64,000 nt of DNA from Trichobilharzia szidati (taxonomy: Eukaryota; Platyhelminthes; Trematoda; Strigeidida; Schistosomatidae), in assembly GCA_944472155.2 (NCBI GenBank), contig OX235274.1:36702052-36766051 (forward strand), written 5' to 3'. Below the pieces are notes generated by a model that saw nothing but the letters and a program-made list of their open reading frames with translations, searched no databases and was not told where the DNA came from. A program made the translations under genes and the position numbers. Positions 56,686 through 64,000 of this stretch are shown here, in pieces (the stretch's first letter is position 1; each line of letters opens with the position of its first letter).

Positions 56686-57229
56686 TGAAATATACTTAAC
56701 TGTGGAGTATAATCTAAAATACAGAGTGCTGCTTGTCGCTTCGTCTTCTCACTAGTCAATACTGTCTACTCGCTTCACTACTAACCGTGTTGTATCCCGT
56801 GGATTTTGCAGGAACCTCTTATCCTCATCCGAAGACTATTCTACAACCGGTGCACAGCTTCTATCAGTAGACACGACTCCAGCAGTGAATACTATTGTGA
56901 ATTATATTAATAATTTGTAATATATGACTTTAATTGTATAACGAGGAACCCGTAAACCTATATAACTAATTACTGTATTTTTTATAATATACTGTTACGC
57001 TATCATTTCATTAACTTGGATTTTTATTCAAATATTTGTTCTGTTACTGAGCTCACGATAAAGTCCCCTACATATATAGTTTGTAAGATAACATACCAGT
57101 TATATGGAACCAGTTTAAGCCTTATCTTTAAGTGAAATCAGTAGGAGTCAATCCTATTGCATTCACTACCTCAAACTTAAAAATTTCAGAACTTGCACTA
57201 GACACTTACGATATTTAAGTATTGGTTTG
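56686..57229. other. No gene recognised
   Basis: AT-rich flank; no frame or repeat match. Confidence 0.4.
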
Positions 57230-57425
57230 TAGGGATTTGGTTGATTGGTTACAGAATTTCATCACCATCAAACCCCAGTGGGTGCGTACTGCTGAAGAGT
57301 CCTGAACTAGGACGAAACGGCTGTCCAGTACTCCCAGGTTTTCAATTATTCTCTAACCAATGTCAGCTCCTGATGAAATCCTGAAGCCAATCAACCGAAT
57401 CCCTACAAACCAATACCAAACCAAT
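57230..57425 (+). repeat. Sm-alpha-type SINE with intact hammerhead
   Basis: Lacks most of the tRNA head (AAACCCCAGTGGGTGCGTAC remains), then an intact ribozyme block and the 3' tail (CTCCCAGGTTTTCAATTATT, TCAGCTCCTGATGAAATCCT). Confidence 0.85.
57286..57331 (+). ncRNA. Hammerhead ribozyme (Sm-alpha type, short stem III)
   Basis: Stem I GTACTG (57286-57291) pairs fully with CAGTAC (57326-57331). Core CTGAAGA is at 57292-57298. Stem II GTCCT/AGGAC (57299-57303, 57309-57313) has a 5-nt loop. GAAA is at 57314-57317. Stem III is only AC/GT around GGCT, and the predicted cleavage follows C57325 (GTC). All core positions fit CUGANGA..GAAA. The minimal stem III is a known trait of schistosome hammerheads. 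Confidence 0.85.
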
Positions 57426-57589
57426 CAATTAGATGCTCACTGGCAACTGGTCCTATTCAGGTAGGTAGTTACCTGAGGTTCTAGTGAGAAGTCGTGACCA
57501 GTAAGGTGCAGCAGGACGGGTGTGAGGACAAATACTCGCCGAAGACATTGGCTAGCGGTCGCGCTATGCCGTGAATTGGCAGAAGTTGG

Positions 57590-57800
57590 AATTCATGGGC
57601 GCTGGCCATTGGATCGGGTCTCAGTGGCTTGATGGTATACGAGCTCGCCTTGTAAGCAGGAGGTCCTGTGTTCGAACCCTGGCCATGGGTGTGTACAGGT
57701 GAAGAGTCCCAAACTAGGACGAAACAGCTGTCCAATACTCCCAGTTGGTTTTCCAATGGTTCTCTAACCAGTGTCAGCTCATGATGAAATCCTGTAACTT
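57590..57800 (+). repeat. Sm-alpha-type SINE, complete copy
   Basis: tRNA-like head with A-box-like TGGCTTGATGG and B-box GTTCGAACCC, then GGTGAAGAGTCCCAAACTAG and GACGAAACAGCTGTCCAATA, then the full 3' tail. Stem II is perfect, but the first core base is G rather than C and stem I is mismatched. Confidence 0.85.
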
Positions 57801-57879
57801 ACGATTTTGATAGGGAAATTTTTTCTTCGCATTCGAGATTACTATCACTGTTTCTTGGCCCACCTAAGGAATAATGAAC

Positions 57880-58240
57880 ATGGAGTGAGAACGCCCCAAT
57901 GACCCTGAACTTATACCATTCGTCGGGTTACAGAACCTGCCGTTGTTACAGAGCCAGGGTGTCGTATTATTATTACTATTGTTATAGGTATTTGCTTTGT
58001 ATTGAAATCAGTGGGATGATAGGGGGTCATTTTTCATATAGATGAAACCCTTGTTTTGATAGCTATGAAACCTGAAAAATGATATCTGTCGTTAAGACTG
58101 GGAAGTAATTTTGAGTTATGTCGGGGTAGAGCATCGTATTTAATGTGTTTCATCATTGTTATGGACAACTTTCTGGAGAATACACGTCTTTTTCTTAATA
58201 GTCATCTCAAAGTCATTGGTGCGTTCTCACTCCACGGTCG
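57880..58240. repeat. MITE-like element with terminal inverted repeats
   Basis: ATGGAGTGAGAACGCCCCAA (from 57880) and the reverse complement of TTGGTGCGTTCTCACTCCAC (58218-58237) pair with few mismatches, and the pairing continues into ATGACCCTGAA / CTCAAAGTCAT. Similar termini occur at 5450-5475 and 6130-6155. Confidence 0.55.
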
Positions 58241-58355
58241 ATATTCTTCATGTTTGCCTGTTTCTATTTCTTTTAGTTTAGTTGGTCAGATACTTTCTCG
58301 AAATAATCAGAGTGTCACAAGTAAGAGTTACTCTCTTAGGTGCATTTTCGACTAA

Positions 58356-58691
58356 ATGAGGAAGAATTTGATAGTAAATGTGACTATTTGTTTCGCTCTA
58401 GAGTCAAGGAATATGACAAGTGTAGAGAGGAATAACATGCCTAGTGTTGCTGACGGTTTTTATTTTATAGGCGTCGTTTATAGCCCTTACCAATCGAAAA
58501 AATCTCATTCATTTTCTTACTATGATGGGCCTGTTTACAGAGTAATAAAAGAACCAATGGAAATGGCAAGCACTTGCTACTGTGATTGTCGACATTGCAT
58601 AAAGGAGTATGGGAACCATGGCTTTATCAAATGGCCTCAGGATTCAGAAAGAATGAGCTACGGGGTGGACTACTTTCATCACTTGTATTAG
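58356..58691 (+). other. 111-residue open frame, unrecognised
   Basis: Contains GFYFIGVVYSPYQSKKSHSF and a Cys-rich STCYCDCRHCIKEYGNHGF. The C-x-C-x2-HC spacing is striking, but no family is recognised and no splice partners were found. Confidence 0.2.
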
Positions 58692-59239
58692 GATGTACTA
58701 CCATCTGTGTTCAAAATCAACGGCGAGGCTGGACTGCTTTGTCTAATTTAACCACTTCTCTTAAGCTTTATCTCTCATGGCATTCTGGAAATAGCCTTAA
58801 GAGTAGTAGGTGAGTGGTGAGGGTGTAAATCTACTGCCCGAAGAACAACTCGATATTAAATTGGCAGACAGTTTCGTCTCATTGTGAAACAAAACAAACA
58901 CTGCTCGAATTGAACTTAATCATTTTACGATTAGTGTTTATATGTGTGGTATGGGTTTGTATCGTCAGAGTGCAAAGTCAACAGTAAACTGTGCTTGAGC
59001 TCACCACAGTAGACGAACTGTTAGAAATAAATGAAAAGTTAATTTGTTTAAATAATTATGATGGATGAGATTTGCAAATGTACAGGGAAATTCTAATTGA
59101 CACATGCCAATCCATCTCATCTTTAGAACTGTCGTGATACCAGTCTGGTCAAAGATTTGACACATGGAACTTCCTGCTACGTCTACGAGACATTCAGAGA
59201 TTCTGTATGTTTTTGATTGTCACCATTATCGGAAGACTG
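58692..59239. other. No gene recognised
   Basis: No supported feature. Confidence 0.35.
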
Positions 59240-59525
59240 TTTGTATGTGGTAATCTAGCATGTGTTTGGGCAATACTCGCATGACGGAACATTTACCAAG
59301 GTAGTTGAAAACAGATGAAGTCAAAGTGCCTAAAAGTTCAATAGTAAAGCATCTTGTTGATTACGGACATGATATTGACGCTGTCTCAAGTCATTCACTG
59401 TTGCCAGCGGACAAACAAACACGAAGATGCTTGCAATTGTGGACGCTTGTCCAGTTGGAGTCTATAAATCAGAACTCTGTACGAAAGGAAATGGTGGTCA
59501 CTCTGAATCTACCATGGTAATACCT
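59240..59525 (+). pseudogene. PLE endonuclease C-terminal fragment
   Basis: SSIVKHLVDYGHDIDAVSS, then, out of frame, a TNKTR..LAIVDACP-like stretch, and RKEMVVTLNLPW. Corresponds to AILSHLVDxxHxIDxxxAF..LCIQKKFVxxLxLPW in PLEs. Confidence 0.65.
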
Positions 59526-59544
59526 TTCAATTATTAACTGTTAT

Positions 59545-60450
59545 TATTACTATTGGACTGGATTATGCGTCAGACAGTGGGAAACGAGAAGACAGGGATA
59601 TCCTGGACCGACGTGAAAAACCTAGAAGACCTGGATTTCGCGCGTGGATGATTTATGTTTGATGTCACACAAAATCGAAGAATTACAAGCGAAAACCGAC
59701 AAACTGGTCGAAGAAGCAGCCGGTGAAGATAGGACTCCAGGTGAACATAGACAAGGCGGAGATTATGAAAATAACCAACCACCACCACCACCAACAGCAG
59801 CAGCAACATCCAGCGCCAATCACCACCAACGGGAGGGAGCATTGTCTCAAATACAGGAAGAACGGACGAGGATGTCAAATCGAGAATCGGGAAGGCGAGA
59901 AACACATTCATCAACCGGAAACCAATCTGGAAATCTTCGTCACTCAGCATCAACAACAAAATTCGGATTTTTAATAATAATAATAATTTGCTTTATTCCA
60001 GAAACAGTACAAACGTCAAATCAGTTCTTTTATATGGATCAGAAACTTGAAGGGTCACAAAGAATATTTCCATCAGCCTGTTTCAGACTTTTACCAACAA
60101 CCGTCTTCGCTCAAGATCACATGGCCGGAAAGAATCACCAACAAGAAACTATGGGAAGAAACAAAACAAGAACCAATCGCTCAACAAATATGCAGGAGAA
60201 AGTGGAGATGGATTGGACACTCGCTGAGGTGGCCGCTGGGTGACATCGCGTATCTGGCCCTCGAGTGGAACCCGGAAGGGAAGCGGCGAGTAGGACGTCC
60301 AAGGGTGACATGGAGGAGGTCGTGTGATGAGGAACTGAAACAGTATGGATTAACATGGATGCAGGTGAAAAGCACAGCAGAAGACAGAAGCAAGTGGAGA
60401 CGTGCAGTTGTAGCCCTATGTTCCACTAGGAACCCAGGGGAACAATGATA
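59545..60450 (+). pseudogene. RTE-like LINE RT C-terminal half (GKRRVGRPR family)
   Basis: DWIMRQTVGNEKTGISW, then NLEDLDFARG where the catalytic FADD is expected, MSHKIEELQAKTDKLVEEAA, KIGLQVNIDKAEIMKITN, SNQFFYMDQKLEG in place of LLYGSETW, then TWPERITNKKLWEETKQEPI, AQQICRRKWRWIGHSLRWPL, EWNPEGKRRVGRPRVTWRRS and VALCSTRNPGEQ. Ends in an ATT/AAT-unit tail. The FARG substitution plus frameshifts make it inactive. Its 3' end is the reference for the SINE tails. Confidence 0.85.
59973..60010 (-). mobile_element. Tiny CR1-like LINE 3'-end insertion inside the RTE copy
   Basis: AATAATAATAATTTGCTTTA followed by TTCCAGAAACAGTAC is the reverse complement of the CR1 3' terminus at 54930-54955. It splits the RTE sequence between KIRIF and NVKSVLLY. 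Confidence 0.6.
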
Positions 60451-60599
60451 ATAATTATTACTATTATTATCATCAATATTTTATTCTACCTCTTATTATT
60501 ACTGTTTCTGATTCATTTAAGACTATCCTTTATCAGTACCATTATCTTAACTCCTTTTAAGATTATTATTATTATTTAGTTCGCAATTCTTGGTGCAAT

Positions 60600-61335
60600 T
60601 CAAATGCAAATACTGTCTCTTGGTACTAAGTTTTGTACTATCTCATATATATTTGACGAATTAGATTCAAAGGTGCAGTTCGTAAATCTTATGTCTCAGA
60701 CACAGGATGTAACTCCAACGCCTAGTAAAGATCTAGAACAATTCAAGTCTGTCGTAATGCATCGCTGCTATCAATACTTAAAAGCGCCGTGCAAACAACG
60801 GCAGATGATATCAAAAGAGTATAAAAGACAACTAAACCAACCAATAATGGTAATTCGTCCAGATAATGATCGGCCATAGTTATTTTAAATTGTGAGGATT
60901 ACATCAACAAATTATGTACCTTTCTTTGCGACGAAGGAAAGTTTTTAAAATCAACCGGCTACAAAGATAGAAAGGAAGGTATTGAGAATGAATTGTGAAG
61001 AACGAATCTGTTATTACTTCGTATGTGGATGAATATCTCAAGCCATCCGGTTCAACCATCCTTCGTTAATATGGTCTTCCTAAAGTGCATAAAGATGGTG
61101 TACCTCTGCGAGCTATATTGGATATGGTTAACGCTTCGTATTATTCTACAACAAAATGGCTCGCCAACGTTCTTGAAGCAGTTAGATCAAATCTATGTAA
61201 ACATAGTTTTTCGGACACTTTTGACTTCGTCAGTTGCGTTGATGGAATTAATGTGACCGGTAAGCATATGATGTCACTGGATGTTTGCTCGTTATTGACA
61301 AATGTACCATTAGTAGAAACTATTTATTATTTATA
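60600..61335 (+). pseudogene. PLE reverse transcriptase N-terminal half
   Basis: LSLGTKFCTISYIFDELDSK, TPTPSKDLEQFKSVVMHRCY, PIMVIRPDNDRP, then after frameshifts YGLPKVHKDGVPLRAILDMV, STTKWLANVLEAVRSNL, SFSDTFDFVSCVDGINVTGK and HMMSLDVCSLLTNVPLVETI (motif A with its catalytic Asp). It stops there, and CR1-like sequence follows. Confidence 0.85.
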
Positions 61336-61394
61336 TGAACTGTGATCAAGATTTGACTGAATTGGTGCAAAATAATTGGGCACCGAGTGATAAG

Positions 61395-62600
61395 TCATTC
61401 ATAAAACCAAAGAATCGTACGAAAGTGAAGAGACTCTCAACAAGCTACTTCAAACACCCCGACTTTGGCACACTGGGTTTAATACTTAACACCCTTAGCT
61501 CCATCTCACACCCTCGAGATTTCCGTATGAGAAATGAACAATGCATCGCAGTAGCCAGTCCTGCTAGAGTGTATGCACTCACATAAATCTTAAAGAAGCG
61601 AATAAATCGCAGAAATCACAACATTTCTATCCTCATAGACAAAAGTGAGCAATGCACTAATTCTACAGACATGTGTGAATTATTTAACTCAACTTTTGCA
61701 GGTAACTACGTTAAGCCCACAGTCCAGTTACTCGATATACACCCTGCTACTAATATGGCACAAACTCCATCTCCACACACGCCAAACTTAATTAGTACTG
61801 TTGAATTTACTTATACTGACATTATTCATACTATAAGAACCCTCAAAAGCTCAAAAGGTTTTGGTACTGATGGCATATCATCCTATTTTTATAAATATGG
61901 TGGCCCTGACATTCCCTTACTACTGCCTAAAATATTCACAATGTCCCTAGAAACCCAAACTTATCCTGATATGTGGAAAACAACATTTGTTATGCATAAG
62001 CACAAATCTGGCTCGAGAACAGAAGTCAGTAACTACAGCCCGATCAATATCACACCTATCGCATCTAGAATTATGGAGAGACTAGTTAAAGATAACCCAA
62101 TCAAGCATATGCTTAGCTGCAACATTATAAATCCGAACCAACATGGATTCCTAAAATCCAGATCTCGTTTAACATGCCACCTAGACTTCTTTAACTTTGT
62201 GACCAGCAGTCGTGACAGACGGCAACTAGTACTTGTCATCTACTTTGACATCTCAAAGGCATTTGACCGTGTAGACCATTTACTACTAATACATAAGCTG
62301 AAATCCTTAGGAATACGTGACCCATTATTAGGATGGCTTAAGTCATTCCTTAGCAATAGGTCCCAAATAGTTAAACTCGGGTCTGTAACTTTGAAACCTA
62401 GCCCAATCCCTTCTGGTGTAGTACAAGGTAGTGTCATTAGGCCCCTCCTATTTACACTATATATCAATGACATATGCGCTTGCTTCTCACATGGGAAACC
62501 ATTCATCTTTGCAGATGATTTAAAAGTAATTCATATGAACTGTGATCAAGATCTGACCGGACAGTTGCAAAATAATTGAGAGCTGAGTGAGAAGTAGACA
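61395..62600 (+). pseudogene. CR1-like LINE ORF2, linker and RT palm
   Basis: The frame 61671-62579 (302 aa) is uninterrupted: LKSSKGFGTDGISSYFYKYG, MWKTTFVMHKHKSGSRTEVS, NYSPINITPIASRIMERLVK, HGFLKSRSRLTCHLDFFNFV, VIYFDISKAFDRVDHLLLIH (motif A, Asp kept), SGVVQGSVIRPLLFTLYIND (motif B) and FIFADDLKVI (motif C, Asp-Asp kept). Linker pieces (HPDFGTLGLILNTLSSISHP, LKKRINRRNHNISILIDKSE) precede it. The thumb and the endonuclease are missing, so it is a fragment despite good catalytic motifs. Confidence 0.88.
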
Positions 62601-62699
62601 TTTATAAAATTATATTTACTGGCTATTGTATGCTTAAATTAATGGATTTATAATTGTAGAGCCTGAAGAAGAATTTATTGAAAACAATTGTTCGCTCTA

Positions 62700-63126
62700 A
62701 ATATTTTGTTCTGAAAAATTATATTTGTAAAATCTCAGCGAAATTGAAATGATTAATTCCAACGTTTCGTTCGGTAATCTGGTCTGAACTTATTCGGGGA
62801 AATTATTCGAAATTAACATAACAGAGGTTTATATATAAAAAGGATTTCTCTTGTTTTTAAAAACTTTTTACTATCAGATGAATCATGAAACAGGTATCAA
62901 CTTGTATAATAAACAAAAATTATATGAACTGTGATCAAAATTTGACCTGACTTTCAAAATTAGCCTACTTTTGTTAAATTATATGTGTATATGCAGTATA
63001 CAATGGTGTGTGTGTATGTGTGTGTGGGTAAACAGTCATAGAACATTTGTTAACCTCTCCATAAGAAGACGTAGACAATCGGGAATTTTGACCAAGTATG
63101 ATTAATTGTTGATACATATCCAATTT
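62700..63126 (-). other. Probable 3' UTR of the minus-strand PLE, with a hammerhead-like relic
   Basis: Downstream (left) of the PLE endonuclease frame. The minus strand of 62761-62798 reads CCGAATA-AGTTC..GAAC-GAAACGTT, which follows the hammerhead order with two core mismatches. Contains (TG)n at 63003-63030. Confidence 0.3.
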
Positions 63127-63780
63127 TTATTTATTAGTCAGGATTTGCCATGCATCAGCTAGCATCACACCTTCACATCTGTTCAAACTGTTGCGATTCA
63201 CCCATAAATGCAGGGCTTCTTTATACGCACCAAAACCTTTCTGTAGAACCTTAGTCTTATCAAAGTCAATTTTGTATCCCGTTTCTGTCGAATGCAGTGC
63301 AATCGCTGAGTTGTTTTCTAGCTTCTTCAAGTCTGCAGAGGTCTTCGGAACCACCTTTAGACACTGTTTATGCTCTTTCACCCTTATATTTACCTGTCTG
63401 GAAGTTTCTCCTACATAGACGGCATGACAGTCCCCACAATTCTGCTGGTTTTCTTCTATTTTATCTTTAACCTTCACCAGTGATGAGCGTAAGGTGTTTG
63501 ATGCACGAAAATACACTCTTATGTTATGATAGTTAGGGATTCGATTTATCTCATCGGATGTTTCTTTGCGGTAAGGAATCACCGCTGTACTAACGGAATT
63601 CTTAGCAACAGGTTTCGATCCATCCTTATCTTCACATTTTAAATATCTCTTTATGAAGGCTTTAGAATAATTATTTGATTCAAGAGTGGATTGAACCAAT
63701 TTTAGTTCCTTGCTAATCTCTTCCTCCTCAGTAACTAGACGTTTGGCTCTGTTAATCAGACCTAGGATGTATAAATATTG
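63127..63780 (-). pseudogene. PLE C-terminal part with GIY-YIG endonuclease, open frame
   Basis: Continuous from about 63780 (LGLINRAKRLVTEEEEISKE..) to the stop at 63127. Blocks: LESNNYSKAFIKRYLKCED, YFRASNTLRSSLVKVKDKIE, CHAVYVGETSRQVNIRVKEH (GIY-YIG core as VYVGETSR with the helix Arg), SAIALHSTETGYKIDFDKTK, KEALHLWVNRNSLNRCEG. No stop or frameshift in about 215 residues, so this fragment is young; the RT half is absent. The first Met in the frame is at 63699. Confidence 0.85.
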
Positions 63781-64000
63781 GAGTGCCGACTAACTATCTG
63801 AATCAGCTTTTATCAAGATGTACGCTTAATGTACAGTTTAGATTTAATGATGTGATCTATAACTAAAGGGCTGGGTTCGCCACGGGGTCTCCAAATTCAA
63901 TCACTGAAAAACCTTACGTTTTCCCTACTTATGCATAGCCAAAGCTCTAGCTGTACATGGAAAAAACCTAAATTATGTGTTCAAAAATGTTTTGTCAAAC
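63781..64000. other. No gene recognised at right edge
   Basis: Unrelated flank; the PLE homology stops near 63790. Confidence 0.35.

Noticed and set aside
57690..57735. Second active hammerhead in the complete Sm-alpha copy
   Set aside because: Stem II is perfect, but the first core base is G and stem I (GTACAG against CAATAC) does not pair.
1..64000. CRISPR array, rRNA genes or prokaryotic operon structure
   Set aside because: No regularly spaced repeats, no rRNA-like sequence and no compact gene runs were seen. The window is eukaryotic and repeat-dominated.

Overview
The window reads as nuclear DNA of a schistosome-like blood fluke. It is AT-rich and low in coding density. It carries tRNA-headed SINEs with hammerhead ribozymes (the Sm-alpha type), a Merlin DNA transposon, many Penelope-like element (PLE) relics, several RTE-like and CR1-like LINEs and Gypsy remnants. 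The one well-resolved host gene also has the tiny 5' introns known from schistosomes. The species cannot be fixed from the sequence alone.

Two host genes are supported. On the minus strand at the left edge is the 5' part of a mitochondrial 3-oxoacyl-ACP synthase (OXSM/FabF family), at 263-633; its catalytic part lies outside the window, and an 18-nt candidate first exon sits at 2685-2702. On the plus strand, 30121-41923, is a complete ten-exon OS-9 gene, an ER lectin of ER-associated degradation. All ten exons join in phase to a 655-residue protein with a signal peptide, an MRH lectin domain and an OS-9-like C-terminal part. Its first three introns are 42, 34 and 34 bp; the later ones are kilobases long and filled with SINEs and LINEs.

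Layout: 1-2.7 kb, OXSM start plus LINE and SINE fragments; 3.4-7.4 kb, LINE, Merlin and palindromic repeat relics with a telomere-like patch; 8.3-11.7 kb, a decayed Gypsy element (possible LTR, gag, protease); 12-19.5 kb, Merlin, PLE and CR1 relics and an unexplained hairpin; 19.5-30 kb, repeats with the 5' half of a CR1-like LINE; 30.1-41.9 kb, OS-9; 42.8-47.4 kb, nested RTE and PLE insertions with readable target-site duplications; 48-53.2 kb, Sm-alpha, a Merlin with exact ends and a nearly full-length PLE; 53.2-58.8 kb, Sm-alpha, LINE and SINE copies, including one hammerhead with an intact core; 59.2-64 kb, PLE, RTE and CR1 fragments, ending in a PLE endonuclease with an open reading frame.

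I see no prokaryotic-type system, CRISPR array or rRNA gene. The most informative signals are structural: the intact hammerhead, a SINE whose 3' tail matches an RTE LINE, an inverted PLE pair between one shared target-site duplication, internally deleted RTE derivatives, and a hairpin around a motif shared by two distant loci.
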